64,000 nucleotides of DNA from Variovorax guangxiensis (GCF_003952165.1 NZ_RXFT01000010.1:62001-126000), one strand, 5' to 3'; shown: positions 36,523-46,232, counted from the stretch's first letter. Notes: generated by a model from the letters alone, not told the origin. Translations and numbers: made by a program.

Positions 36523-37785
36523 TCAGTTCAATGATCTGGCGGCGGCGAGCCCGCTGAGCACCGCGCCTTCGAGCGTGGCGGGGTAGGGGCCTTCGATGTA
36601 GTCGCCGCAGGCTTGCAGGCCCGGTGCGATGACCGAGTGCGGCCGCACGAGGCCGGGCGTGCAGGCGAAGGTGGCGCGTTTCTCGACCACGGTCTGCACC
36701 GGCTGCAGGTCCGATTGGCCCAGCTGGGCGGCGGCCTGCGCGATGACCTGTTCTTCCAGCACCTCGCGCGACGCCTCGTTCGCGCTCACGACCATCGCAA
36801 GCACGCCCTGCATGCCGCCGAGCCGGCTCCTGTCGAAGGCGAACTGGGCCGGTGCCGTGGCCGGATCGCTGCGAAGCGCGAGCATCGGCTCGGCCAGCGG
36901 CCTGGCGCCACGCACGTAGACTGTCGCGATGGCCTCGAAGCGCAGCGCCTCGGTGGTTTCACACCAGCGGTCCGCAGGCAGGCCCGAGGCGCGGACCAGC
37001 CGCGCGGCGTCCCATGGCGCGCAGGCCAGCACGACCTGATCGAAGGCTTCTCCGTCGACCTGCCACTGCCCGGCTTCGGATGCAATGGCACGCACGCGCG
37101 TGCCGATGCGCACCGTGGCGCCTTGCCGTGTCAGCCAGCGGATCGCGGCATCGGGCAGCAGCGCGCCCAGGTCGGCGCGCGGCAGCAACAGGTCGGCGCC
37201 GCCGCTTCCGCTGAAGAGCGCGTCCTTCAGCACGCGCAGGAAGACTTCACCGCTCGACTGCGCAACGGGCGTGTTGAGCGCCGAAACGCACAGCGGTTCG
37301 ATCAGCTCCTGCATCACGCGCGGAGTGAGCCCGGCGCACAGATCGGCAACCGTCGTGCCGCCGGCACAGCGAAAGCCCGAAAGCCTCCAGCCGATGGCGG
37401 TGCGCAGCAACGACGACTTGTCGCGCCACGTCCAGCCCCGCGCCATGAAGATGCCCGCCAGCAGGTCGAGCGGCGCAGGCAGCCGAGGCAGCTTCAGCCC
37501 GCCGCCATCGGCAAAGCGCAGCGAAAGAGGCAGCCGCAGCAGCGCGCCTTCGACATCGACGCCGACGTCGCGCATCAGCTGCAGCGTGGCGGTGTACGCA
37601 CCGATCAGGATGTGCTGGCCGTTGTCCAGCGCCAGCCCGTGCATGTTGTCGACCCGCCGCGCCCGGCCGCCCGGCATGTGCGCCGCCTCGAACAGCGTGA
37701 CGGCATGGCCGAGCCGCGTGGCCTCCACCGCGCAGGCGAGGCCGGCCCAGCCGGCGCCGATGACGGCGGTCTTCTTCCTGGTCAA
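36523..37785 (-). CDS. hpnE: Hydroxysqualene dehydroxylase
   Basis: A 420-residue FAD-dependent amine-oxidoreductase-like protein with the dinucleotide motif VIGAGWAGLACAVEA, the GGRARRVD motif II and a C-terminal GDYIEGPYPATLEGAVLSG FAD segment. By family knowledge HpnE reduces hydroxysqualene to squalene. Start is uncertain: TTG at 37785, two codons after an in-frame CTG overlapping the hpnD stop, or GTG at 37818 inside hpnD. Third gene of the hpnCDE operon. Confidence 0.9.
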   Translation of the reverse strand: MTRKKTAVIGAGWAGLACAVEATRLGHAVTLFEAAHMPGGRARRVDNMHGLALDNGQHILIGAYTATLQLMRDVGVDVEGALLRLPLSLRFADGGGLKLPRLPAPLDLLAGIFMARGWTWRDKSSLLRTAIGWRLSGFRCAGGTTVADLCAGLTPRVMQELIEPLCVSALNTPVAQSSGEVFLRVLKDALFSGSGGADLLLPRADLGALLPDAAIRWLTRQGATVRIGTRVRAIASEAGQWQVDGEAFDQVVLACAPWDAARLVRASGLPADRWCETTEALRFEAIATVYVRGARPLAEPMLALRSDPATAPAQFAFDRSRLGGMQGVLAMVVSANEASREVLEEQVIAQAAAQLGQSDLQPVQTVVEKRATFACTPGLVRPHSVIAPGLQACGDYIEGPYPATLEGAVLSGLAAARSLN

Positions 37786-37787
37786 GC

Positions 37788-38627
37788 TCAGATTCGTCCG
37801 AGGGCCTGAACCTTCCACGCCAGCCAGAACTTGCGCACCGGCGTCAGGCTCACGCGCTGGTTCAGCACCTGGAAATTGTCGCGTTCGATCTCCCGCAGCA
37901 GGGTGCGGTAGATGCTGGCCATCATCAGGCCGGGCTTCTGCGAGCGGCGGTCAGCCAGGGGGAGCAGGGCGAGCGCTTCGTCGTAGGCGGCGTGGGCGCG
38001 GGCGGCCTGGAACTTCATGAGTTCGACGAAACGCTCGGAGTGCACGCGGTTCAGGATCTCGTGCGCCTTCACGTCGAACTTCTGCAGTTCGTTGACCGGC
38101 AGGTAGATGCGGCCGCGCAGGGCGTCCTCGCCCACGTCGCGCAGGATGTTGGTGAGCTGCAGCGCCAGGCCCAGCTTGTGGGCGTAGGCAGTGGTCTGGG
38201 CGTCGGTCTGGCCGAAGATGCGGGCAGCGACCTCGCCGACCACGCCGGCCACGAGGTGGCAATAGCGCGAGAGGCCCTGGAAGTCGAGGTAGCGCGTCTG
38301 TTCGAGGTCCATCTGGCAGCCGTCGATCACCTCGTTGAGCTGGCGTGCCTCGATGCCGTAGGCCGCGGCATGCGGCATCAGAGCCTGCATCACCGGATGG
38401 CGCGGCGTGCCCGCGAAGGACTGCGAGACCTCGGTGCGCCACCAAGCGAGCTTGGTGGCGGCCACGCCGGGGTCGCTGACCTCGTCGACCACGTCGTCGA
38501 CTTCCCGGCAGAAGGCATAGAAGGCGGTGATCGCGGCGCGGCGCGGCTTGGGAAGGAACAGGAAGGCGTAATAGAAACTGCTGCCCGAGGCGGCGGCCTT
38601 GTCTTGCACGTATTGCTCGGGGGTCAT
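37788..38627 (-). CDS. hpnD: Presqualene diphosphate synthase
   Basis: A 279-residue trans-isoprenyl diphosphate synthase of the squalene/phytoene synthase family. First acidic motif REVDDVVDE and second LTNILRDVGED bind the diphosphate-magnesium ions. HpnD joins two farnesyl diphosphates to presqualene diphosphate. Start overlaps the hpnC stop (ATGA). Confidence 0.94.
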   Translation of the reverse strand: MTPEQYVQDKAAASGSSFYYAFLFLPKPRRAAITAFYAFCREVDDVVDEVSDPGVAATKLAWWRTEVSQSFAGTPRHPVMQALMPHAAAYGIEARQLNEVIDGCQMDLEQTRYLDFQGLSRYCHLVAGVVGEVAARIFGQTDAQTTAYAHKLGLALQLTNILRDVGEDALRGRIYLPVNELQKFDVKAHEILNRVHSERFVELMKFQAARAHAAYDEALALLPLADRRSQKPGLMMASIYRTLLREIERDNFQVLNQRVSLTPVRKFWLAWKVQALGRI

Positions 38628-39538
38628 CGGGGAGGCGCTGCTTTCATGGGGCGTGATTGTCTCCGCATCCGCACGGCCTTCCAGAGCAGCACCGGCGCGT
38701 CGAGCTTGCCGATGGCGGGGCGCTGCGTGAAGGTGTCGAAGCCCAGGTCCTGGATCTTGTCGAGGATGCGCAGGCCGCCCTGCACCACGAGGCGCAGCTC
38801 CCAGCCGGCGCGGCCGGGCAGGCGGTGCACGAGCGGCGCGCCCTCGTTCATGAGTTCGCGCGCCCAATAAGACACGACTGCTATCAGATTGATAGCTTCC
38901 TGCGGAGGCTCCGCGTGCGAAAGCGGCGCGAAGACCTTGAAGTGCTCGGGCGAGAGGCCGCGCCGGTCGCAGTCGGTCAGCGGAAAGTAGAAGCGGCCGC
39001 GCGGAAGGTCGACACTCGGGTCCTGCCAGAAGTTGATGAGTTGCAGCGCGCTGCAGATCGCGTCGCTCTGCGCCAGGGCCTCGGCGTCGTGCACGCCGTA
39101 GAGATGCAGCAGCAGGCGCCCGACGGGGTTGGCGGAGCGGCGGCAGTAGTCGAGCAGTTCGGCGCGGTCGGCGTAGGTGCCGCGGTCGCGGGTTTTCTCG
39201 ATGTCCTGCATGAAGGCGCTCAGCAGGTCGGCGAGCAGGTCTTCGGGCAGGCCGTGGCGGGCGACGCTGTGGGCCAGCGGACCGAAGACCTGGGGCCAGC
39301 GCGATCCGGGCAGCACTTCGCCGCGGGCGGCCGAGGCGAGTTCTGCGCGATAGGCGCGCAGGTCGACCAGGCGCTCGGCGGGCGAGGCGCTGCCTTCGTC
39401 GGCGATGTCGTCGGCGGTGCGCGCGAAGTGGTAGATCGCCGCGATCGGCGGGCGCAGATGCGGCGGGCACAGCCACGAGGCTACGGGGAAGTTCTCGTAG
39501 TGCGCAGGCGGCGCGGCATGTTGGGGAGTGGCGGACAC
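38624..39538 (-). CDS. hpnC: Hydroxysqualene synthase
   Basis: A 304-residue paralogue of HpnD with the acidic motifs TADDIADEG and INFWQDPSVD. HpnC converts presqualene diphosphate to hydroxysqualene. The first gene of the operon; the likely start is GTG at 39538, without a strong ribosome site. It is divergent from kup across a 73-bp gap. No squalene-hopene cyclase gene is in this window, so the end product cannot be deduced here. Confidence 0.9.
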   Translation of the reverse strand: MSATPQHAAPPAHYENFPVASWLCPPHLRPPIAAIYHFARTADDIADEGSASPAERLVDLRAYRAELASAARGEVLPGSRWPQVFGPLAHSVARHGLPEDLLADLLSAFMQDIEKTRDRGTYADRAELLDYCRRSANPVGRLLLHLYGVHDAEALAQSDAICSALQLINFWQDPSVDLPRGRFYFPLTDCDRRGLSPEHFKVFAPLSHAEPPQEAINLIAVVSYWARELMNEGAPLVHRLPGRAGWELRLVVQGGLRILDKIQDLGFDTFTQRPAIGKLDAPVLLWKAVRMRRQSRPMKAAPPR

Positions 39539-39611
39539 GCCACGATTGTCCGCGACGGCGCAATGCCCCCGCACTATGCTCGCAGCGTCGCCACTACGAA
39601 CTCCTCGCTTC

Positions 39612-41534
39612 ATGAAAGCATCCGCTCCGGCTTCCGGTTCCCAGGTTTCTGCGTACGGGGAGGCGGCGCACCCGACGGGCCCGGCGCTCATGGTGGCGGC
39701 GCTGGGCGTCGTGTTCGGCGACATCGGCACCTCGCCGCTGTACGCCTTCAAGGAAACAATGAACCCCGAGCACGGCGTGCCGTTCACGCCCGATTCGGTG
39801 CTGGGGCTGCTCTCGCTGATCTTCTGGGGGCTGATGTTCGTGGTCACGCTGAAGTACGTGGTGTTCGTGCTGCGCGCAGACCACGACGGCGAAGGCGGCA
39901 TCCTCGCTCTGCAGGCGCTCGCGCGCAGCGCCGTCGCGGGGCCGAAGACTAAGCCGTGGGTGTGGAACGTCATCGGGCTGCTGGGCCTGGTGGGGGCTGC
40001 CATGTTCTACGGCGACAGCCTGATCACGCCGGCCATCTCGGTGCTGTCGGCGGTCGAGGGGCTGGAGGTGCAGGCGCCGGTGCTCCAGCGAGCGGTGCTG
40101 CCGATCACGGTGGCGATCCTGATCGCGCTTTTCATGGTGCAGAAGAAGGGCACCGGCACGGTGGGCAAGATCTTCGGGCCGGTCATGCTGCTGTGGTTCA
40201 TCGTGCTGGCGGCGGCGGGCGCATGGCAGGTGCTGCAGCAGCCGCAGGTGCTGGCGGCGCTCGATCCGCGGCGCGCCTTCGGCTTCCTGATCGAGCACCG
40301 GGCGCAGTCGCTGGCGGTGCTCGGCGCGGTGTTCCTGGCTTTCACGGGCGGCGAGGCGCTGTATGCCGACATGGGGCACTTCGGCGCGAAGCCGATCCGG
40401 CTGGCGTGGCTCTTCATCGCGCTGCCGGGGCTGGTGCTGAACTACTTCGGGCAGGGCGCGCTGGTGCTGGCGAACCCGGCGGCCATCGACAACCCGTTCT
40501 TCCGGCTCTTTCCCTCGTGGGGCGTGCTGCCGATGGTGGTGCTGGCCGCGATGGCGACGGTGATCGCCTCGCAGGCGGTGATTTCGGGTGCTTTCTCGCT
40601 CACGGCGCACGCGATGCGCATGGGTTATCTGCCGCGCATGCGGGTGATCCAGACTTCGGGCGCGGCCATCGGGCAGATCTACGTGCCGGCGGTCAACTGG
40701 CTGCTGATGGTGGGCGTGCTGCTGCTGGTGCTGGGCTTTCGCAGTTCGGGGGCGCTGTCGGCGGCATACGGCATCGCGGTGTCGATCACGATGGTGACGA
40801 CGACGCTTCTGGCCGGCATCGTGGCCTGGGGCCTGTGGCGCTGGAACAAGGTGGCGGTGGTGATCGGCGTGACGGCCTTCGCGGTGGTCGACCTGACCTT
40901 CGTGATCGCCAACAGCCTGAAGGTGGCCGAGGGCGGCTGGCTCACGCTGGCGGTGGCGGCCGTGGTGATGGTGCTCTTCACCACGTGGTCGAAGGGGCGC
41001 CGGCTGGGGCTGGAGGCTGCCGCGGCCGAGAGCCTGCCGCTGCGGCCCTTCGTCGAGTCGCTGGCGCAGCACATGCCGCACCGGGTGAGCGGAACGGCCG
41101 TGTTCCTGAACCCCGATGCCACGGCGGTGCCGCATGCGCTGCTGCACAACCTCAAGCACAACCAGGTGCTGCACGAGCAGGTGATCGTGCTGCGCGTGCT
41201 GGCCTGCGACACGCCGCGCGTCGACGCGCGCATCCGCATCGAGGCCGAGCAACTGATGGAGGGCATCTGGATGGTCACGGCGCGCCACGGCTTCATGGAG
41301 CGGCCCGACGTGCCGGAATTCATCCGCATCCTGGCCTACCAGAAGACGCTGGCGATCGATTCGATGAAGACCTCGTACTTCGTCTCGCGCGCCTCGGTGG
41401 GCGAGGAGAACCTGCCGGGCATGAACCCGATCCGGCGGGCGCTCTTCGGCTGGCTGCAGCGCAACGCAGGCCGGGCATCCGACTACTTTGAACTGCCCGA
41501 CAACCGTCTCGTGGAGATGGGCCAGCGCACCTAG
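39612..41534 (+). CDS. kup: Kup-type potassium uptake protein
   Basis: A 640-residue K+/H+ symporter with about twelve membrane segments in the first 430 residues and a cytoplasmic C-terminal domain. The family signature GVVFGDIGTSPLYAFKE lies near residue 35, and GDSLITPAISVLSAVEGL and FTGGEALYADMGHFG follow. The ATG at 39612 was chosen because it precedes the short soluble N-terminus usual for Kup. It is monocistronic. Confidence 0.95.
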   Translation: MKASAPASGSQVSAYGEAAHPTGPALMVAALGVVFGDIGTSPLYAFKETMNPEHGVPFTPDSVLGLLSLIFWGLMFVVTLKYVVFVLRADHDGEGGILALQALARSAVAGPKTKPWVWNVIGLLGLVGAAMFYGDSLITPAISVLSAVEGLEVQAPVLQRAVLPITVAILIALFMVQKKGTGTVGKIFGPVMLLWFIVLAAAGAWQVLQQPQVLAALDPRRAFGFLIEHRAQSLAVLGAVFLAFTGGEALYADMGHFGAKPIRLAWLFIALPGLVLNYFGQGALVLANPAAIDNPFFRLFPSWGVLPMVVLAAMATVIASQAVISGAFSLTAHAMRMGYLPRMRVIQTSGAAIGQIYVPAVNWLLMVGVLLLVLGFRSSGALSAAYGIAVSITMVTTTLLAGIVAWGLWRWNKVAVVIGVTAFAVVDLTFVIANSLKVAEGGWLTLAVAAVVMVLFTTWSKGRRLGLEAAAAESLPLRPFVESLAQHMPHRVSGTAVFLNPDATAVPHALLHNLKHNQVLHEQVIVLRVLACDTPRVDARIRIEAEQLMEGIWMVTARHGFMERPDVPEFIRILAYQKTLAIDSMKTSYFVSRASVGEENLPGMNPIRRALFGWLQRNAGRASDYFELPDNRLVEMGQRT

Positions 41535-41558
41535 TTTTTCGGCGGCCGGCCGCCCTAG

Positions 41559-41617
41559 TGACCAACGGGTCATTGACACTGGTTCACGTTTACCCTAGAT
41601 TACTAACCAGTGGGTCA
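41559..41617. promoter_or_regulatory. Three operator-like sites around the RND promoter
   Basis: TGACCAACGGGTCA (41559-41572), the reverse complement of TTGACACTGGTTCA (41573-41586) and TAACCAGTGGGTCA (41604-41617) are related 14-bp elements of the form TNACC-N4-GGTNA. They lie before, over and after the -35/-10 boxes, as expected of a repressor operator, probably of TetR type. No regulator gene is adjacent. Confidence 0.6.
41573..41601 (+). promoter_or_regulatory. Sigma70-type promoter of the second RND operon
   Basis: TTGACA at 41573-41578 and TAGATT at 41596-41601 are separated by 17 bp, a near-consensus housekeeping promoter. It should drive the adaptor and permease genes that follow. 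Confidence 0.75.
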
Positions 41618-41650
41618 GTAATGACCCGGTTCGTCCTACCAGGGTGTCTC

Positions 41651-42850
41651 ATGACCGCCTCCACCGTCTCTCCGTTCCGTGTGCGCAGCGCCGCCTGGCT
41701 GCTGCTTCCCGCCGTGCTGCTGGCCGGCTGCTCTCCAAAGCCCGCGGCCGAAGACCCGGTGCGGGCGGTCAAATTCGTGACCGTGGGGACTAGCGAATTC
41801 GATGCCCAGCCCGAGTTCTCGGCCGAGGTGCGAGCTCGCGTCGAATCGCGCCTGGGCTTCCGCGTGGGGGGCAAGATCACGAAGCGCCAGGCCGAGCTCG
41901 GCCAGCATGTGCAGGCCGGGCAGGTTCTGGCCCAACTCGATCCGCAGGACTACCGCCTTGCCGCCGAAGCCGCACGGGCCCAGCAGGCCGCGGCGCTGAC
42001 CAATCGTGACCTCGCGGCTGCAGACCTCAAGCGCTACACCGAACTGCGGTCGCAGAACTTCATCAGCGGCGCCGAGCTGGAGCGCCGCGAAACCACCTGG
42101 AAGGCCGCGCAGGCCCAGCTCGAGCAGGCGCAGGCGCAACTGGCCTCGCAGGGCAACCAGGCCAACTACACGACGCTGGTGGCCGACGTGGCCGGCATCG
42201 TCACCGCCATCGAGGCCGAGCCCGGCCAGGTCGTGCAGGCCGGCACACCGGTCGTGCGCATCGCCCAGGACGGCGCGCGCGACGTGGTGTTCGCGGTGCC
42301 TGAAGACCGCGCCACGCTAATCAAGACCGGCTCGCCCGTCACGGTGCGTGGCTGGTCCGGCGGCAATGAACTGCAGGGCCAGGTGCGAGAGGTGGCGGCC
42401 AGCGCCGATGCAGTCACGCGCACCTACTCGGTCAAGGTTTCCATCGACGCCGCTACCGCGCCCCCTCTGGGCGCCACGGTCTATGCGCGTCCCCAGGCGC
42501 TGGCGCACGCGGGCGCCACGGTGATGAAGCTGCCGACCAGCGCGCTGCGCCAGGAAGGCAAGGGCACGTCGGTGTGGGTGCTCGACAAGTCGACGATGAC
42601 GGTGCGCTCGCAGCCCGTGCAGGTGGCTACCGCCGACGGCAATGAAGCCGTGATCGCCGGCGGCATCTCGCCCGGCATGATGGTCGTGGCCGCCGGCGTG
42701 CATGTGCTGTCGCCGGGGCAGAAGGTCACCATCTACCAGTCTCGCGAGGCGGCCGCGGCCGCCGCCAACGCAGGCGCCAAGGAGTCAGCGCAGCCCGTCA
42801 CGGCTGTCGCGGCGACGAACAAGGAGATCGCAGCGGGTGCCGCCAAATGA
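41651..42850 (+). CDS. RND efflux pump adaptor lipoprotein
   Basis: A 399-residue membrane-fusion protein with signal peptide and lipobox LAGCSPK. It has the lipoyl halves (SRLGFRVGGKITKRQAELGQHVQAGQVLAQLDP region), a helical hairpin of alanine-glutamine repeats and a beta-barrel domain. AGGG lies seven bases before the ATG at 41651; an in-frame ATG at 41621 would lie inside the promoter-operator region. It overlaps the permease gene by 4 nt. No outer-membrane channel gene is present, so it must share one. Confidence 0.9.
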   Translation: MTASTVSPFRVRSAAWLLLPAVLLAGCSPKPAAEDPVRAVKFVTVGTSEFDAQPEFSAEVRARVESRLGFRVGGKITKRQAELGQHVQAGQVLAQLDPQDYRLAAEAARAQQAAALTNRDLAAADLKRYTELRSQNFISGAELERRETTWKAAQAQLEQAQAQLASQGNQANYTTLVADVAGIVTAIEAEPGQVVQAGTPVVRIAQDGARDVVFAVPEDRATLIKTGSPVTVRGWSGGNELQGQVREVAASADAVTRTYSVKVSIDAATAPPLGATVYARPQALAHAGATVMKLPTSALRQEGKGTSVWVLDKSTMTVRSQPVQVATADGNEAVIAGGISPGMMVVAAGVHVLSPGQKVTIYQSREAAAAAANAGAKESAQPVTAVAATNKEIAAGAAK

Positions 42851-45800
42851 GCGGCGGCGCGGCGAACCCCAACGACAAGCCCTCCGGCTTCAATCTCTCC
42901 AAATGGGCGCTGGACCACGCGCCCCTCACGCGCTACCTGATGGTGGTGCTGATGGTGCTGGGCGCGTTCGCGTACTTCCAGCTCGGTCAGGACGAGGACC
43001 CGCCCTTCACCTTCCGCGCGATGGTGGTGCGCACCTACTGGCCCGGCGCCACCGCCCAGCAGGTGGCCGAGCAGGTCACCGACAAGCTCGAGCGCACGCT
43101 GCAGGAGGCGCCCTACGCCGACAAGATCCGCAGCTACTCGAAGCCCGGCGAGTCTCAGATCATCTTCAACATCAAGGACTCGTCGAAGTCCACCGAGGTG
43201 GCCAACGTCTGGTACACGGTGCGCAAGAAGATCGGCGACATGCGTGCCACGCTGCCCGCCGGCGTGCAGGGGCCGTTCTTCAATGACGACTTCGGCGACG
43301 TCTACGGCGTGATCTACGCGCTGGAGAGCGACGGCTTCAGCTATGCCGAGCTCAAGACGCTGGCCGACGACGTGCGCCAGCAGCTGCTGCGCGTGAAGGA
43401 CGTGGCCAAGGTCGACCAGTTCGGCGTGCAGGACGAGAAGGTCTACATCGAGATATCGCAGAAGCGCCTGGCGCAGCTGGGGCTCGATTTCAACGCGGTG
43501 CTCTCGCAGCTCGGCTCGCAGAACGCCATCGAGAGCGCGGGCACGATCCAGTCGCCGCTCGACGTGGTGCAGGTGCGCGTGGCCGGCCAGTTCACCAGCG
43601 TCGACCAGCTGCGCGAGATGCCCATCCGCGGCAGCTCGGGCAACCAGCTCAAGCTCGGCGACATCGCCGACATCCACCGCGGCTATGTTGATCCGCCCTC
43701 GGTCAAGATGCATCACCAGGGCAAGGAAGTGATCGGCCTGGGCGTGTCGATGGCCAAGGGCGGCGACATCATCGCGCTGGGCAAGGCGCTGAAGGCGACC
43801 GCCGTGACCATCGGGCAGCGGCTGCCGGCCGGCGTGAAGCTGGCGCAGGTGCAGGACCAGCCGGTGGCGGTGGCGAGCTCGGTGAACGAGTTCGTGGGCG
43901 TGCTGATCGAGGCCGTGGCCATCGTGCTGGCCGTGAGCATCATTTCGCTCGGACTGCACAAGGGCGGGCGCTTCGGCTGGTACATCGACATGCGCCCGGG
44001 CCTGGTGGTGGCCATCACCATTCCGCTGGTGCTGGCCGTGACCTTCCTGGCGATGAACTACTTCGGCATCGGGCTGCACAAGATATCGCTGGGCTCGCTC
44101 ATCATCGCGCTGGGCCTGCTGGTGGACGACGCCATCATCGCGGTCGAGATGATGGTGCGGAAGATGGAGGAGGGCTACGACAAGGTCCGCGCCGCCACCT
44201 TCGCCTACGACGTGACGGCCAAGCCGATGCTCACGGGCACGCTCATCACCGCGGCGGGCTTCCTGCCGATCGGCATCGCCAAGTCGGTGACGGGCGAGTA
44301 CACCTTCGCCATCTTCGCGGTGACGGTGATCGCGCTGGTGCTGTCGTGGATCGTCTCGGTGTACTTCGTGCCCTATCTCGGCACGCTGCTGCTCAAGGTG
44401 AAGCCGCACGACGCGAACGCGCCGCCGCACGAGCTCTTCGACACGCCGTTCTACAACGCCTTCCGCCGCTCGGTGAACTGGTGCGTGCAGCACCGCTGGA
44501 TGACCATCGGCGCCACGGTGCTGATCTTCGCGCTGGGCATCGTCGGCATGGGCAAGGTGCAGCAGCAGTTCTTCCCGGATTCGAGCCGGCCGGAAATCCT
44601 GGTCGACCTCTGGTTCCCCGAGGGCACCTCGTTCGCCGCGAACGAGGAAGTGGCCAGGCGCGTCGAGAAGCGTGTGATGCAGGAGGCCGGCGTGAGCACC
44701 GTCAGCACCTGGATCGGCTCCGGCGTGCCGCGCTTCTACCTGCCGCTGGACCAGGTGTTTCCGCAGACCAATGTCTCGCAGCTGATCGTGCTGGCCAAGG
44801 ACCTGAAGGTGCGCGAGACCCTGCGCATCAAGCTGCCGCAGGTGCTGGCGCAGGAATTCCCCGAGGTGCGCGGCCGCGTCAAGCTGCTGCCCAACGGGCC
44901 GCCGGTGCCGTACCCGGTGCAGTTCCGCGTGATCGGCCCCGACCCGGCGCTGCTGCGCGGCCATGCGGACGAGGTGAAGGCCGTGCTGCGCGACAACGCC
45001 AACATGCGCGGCGTGAACGACAACTGGAACGAATCGGTGAAAGTGATCCGCCTCGAGATCGACCAGGCCAAGGCGCGCGCGCTCGGCGTGACCAGCCAGG
45101 CCATCGCGCAGGCTTCCAAGACCATGTTCAGCGGCACCACCGTGGGCCAGTACCGCGAGAACGACCTGCTGATCGACATCGTGCTGCGCCAGGCGCCCGA
45201 CGAGCGCCAGGCCATCTCGGACATCGGCAACGCCTACATCCCGACGGCCTCGGGCCGCTCGATCCCGCTCACCCAGATCGCCAAACCGGTGTTCACCTGG
45301 GAGCCGGGCGTGATGTGGCGCGAGAACCGCGACTACGCCATCACCGTGCAGGGCGACGTGGTCGAGGGCCTGCAGGGCGCGACCGTGACCGATCAGCTGC
45401 TTCCGAAGCTGCGCGAGCTGGAAGCCGGATGGGTCGCGGCCGGGCAGGGCGCCTACCGCATCGAGGTGGCCGGGGCGGTGGAGGAAAGCAGCAAGGGCTC
45501 GGCCTCCATCGTGGCGGGCGTGCCGATCATGCTGTTCCTGGTGTTCACGCTGCTGATGCTGCAGTTGCACAGCTTCAGCCGCTCGCTGCTGGTCTTCATT
45601 ACCGGCCCGATGGGCATCGCCGGCGTGGCGGGTGCGCTGCTGGTGCTGAACCGGCCCTTCGGCTTCGTCGCGCTGCTGGGCGTGATCGCGCTGATGGGCA
45701 TGATCCAGCGCAACGCGGTGATCCTGATCGACCAGATCGAGCTCGACCGCGCGGCGGGTGTGCCGGCGTGGGACGCGATCGTGGAGTCGGCGGTACGCCG

Positions 45801-46005
45801 CCTGCGGCCCATCGTGCTGACCGCGGCCGCGGCGGTGCTGGCGATGATCCCGCTGTCGCGCAGCGTGTTCTGGGGGCCGATGGCCGTCGCGATCATGGGC
45901 GGGCTGATCGTGGCAACGGTATTGACCCTGCTCGCGCTGCCGGCGATGTATGCCGCCGCATTCCGTGTGAAGCGCGAGCCGGAAGTGGCCCCGATTAGCG
46001 TTTAA
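42847..46005 (+). CDS. RND efflux pump permease
   Basis: A 1052-residue RND permease with twelve membrane segments and two large periplasmic loops. TM4 carries LIIALGLLVDDAIIAVEMMV with the aspartate pair for proton relay, and the C-terminal half has LLGVIALMGMIQRNAVILIDQIE. It is only distantly similar to the first permease in this window. Starts on an ATGA overlap with the adaptor gene and ends at a structured terminator. Confidence 0.93.
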   Translation: MSGGAANPNDKPSGFNLSKWALDHAPLTRYLMVVLMVLGAFAYFQLGQDEDPPFTFRAMVVRTYWPGATAQQVAEQVTDKLERTLQEAPYADKIRSYSKPGESQIIFNIKDSSKSTEVANVWYTVRKKIGDMRATLPAGVQGPFFNDDFGDVYGVIYALESDGFSYAELKTLADDVRQQLLRVKDVAKVDQFGVQDEKVYIEISQKRLAQLGLDFNAVLSQLGSQNAIESAGTIQSPLDVVQVRVAGQFTSVDQLREMPIRGSSGNQLKLGDIADIHRGYVDPPSVKMHHQGKEVIGLGVSMAKGGDIIALGKALKATAVTIGQRLPAGVKLAQVQDQPVAVASSVNEFVGVLIEAVAIVLAVSIISLGLHKGGRFGWYIDMRPGLVVAITIPLVLAVTFLAMNYFGIGLHKISLGSLIIALGLLVDDAIIAVEMMVRKMEEGYDKVRAATFAYDVTAKPMLTGTLITAAGFLPIGIAKSVTGEYTFAIFAVTVIALVLSWIVSVYFVPYLGTLLLKVKPHDANAPPHELFDTPFYNAFRRSVNWCVQHRWMTIGATVLIFALGIVGMGKVQQQFFPDSSRPEILVDLWFPEGTSFAANEEVARRVEKRVMQEAGVSTVSTWIGSGVPRFYLPLDQVFPQTNVSQLIVLAKDLKVRETLRIKLPQVLAQEFPEVRGRVKLLPNGPPVPYPVQFRVIGPDPALLRGHADEVKAVLRDNANMRGVNDNWNESVKVIRLEIDQAKARALGVTSQAIAQASKTMFSGTTVGQYRENDLLIDIVLRQAPDERQAISDIGNAYIPTASGRSIPLTQIAKPVFTWEPGVMWRENRDYAITVQGDVVEGLQGATVTDQLLPKLRELEAGWVAAGQGAYRIEVAGAVEESSKGSASIVAGVPIMLFLVFTLLMLQLHSFSRSLLVFITGPMGIAGVAGALLVLNRPFGFVALLGVIALMGMIQRNAVILIDQIELDRAAGVPAWDAIVESAVRRLRPIVLTAAAAVLAMIPLSRSVFWGPMAVAIMGGLIVATVLTLLALPAMYAAAFRVKREPEVAPISV

Positions 46006-46026
46006 AATCGCTGGCTGACCGATTTC

Positions 46027-46082
46027 AAGCGGATGGTCTTTGGCCCACGGGAATCCGTGGTGCGAAAAGCCCGTCCGCTTTT
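46027..46082 (+). terminator. Two-stem terminator after the RND permease
   Basis: An outer 10-bp stem (46027-46036 with 46071-46080, one G-U pair) encloses an inner CCACGG-GAAT-CCGTGG hairpin (46045-46060) and is followed by TTTT. It separates the RND operon from the tRNA gene. Confidence 0.7.
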
Positions 46083-46109
46083 GCATTCACCTGAAAAAAG
46101 ATTGGCATC

Positions 46110-46196
46110 GCGCGGGTGGCGAAATTGGTAGACGCACCAGGTTTAGGTCCTGACGTTCGCAAGAACGTGCCGGTTCGAGTCCGGCCCCGCGCACCA
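46110..46196 (+). tRNA. tRNA-Leu (anticodon UAG)
   Basis: An 87-nt tRNA with acceptor stem GCGCGGG/CCCGCGC, GGTAGACGC D-arm of the leucine class, anticodon TAG at 46144-46146, a long variable arm (ACGTTCGCAAGAACGT), T-arm GGTTCGAGTCC and encoded CCA. It reads CUN leucine codons. Confidence 0.95.
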
Positions 46197-46232
46197 GCCC
46201 TGCTATGTAGCCTGATCTATCGAGCAGTGATG

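Noticed and set aside
42733..46086. A 1117-codon open frame antisense to the second RND permease
   Set aside because: Same shadow effect; composition rich in His, Arg, Gln and Ala, no ribosome site, no known domain.
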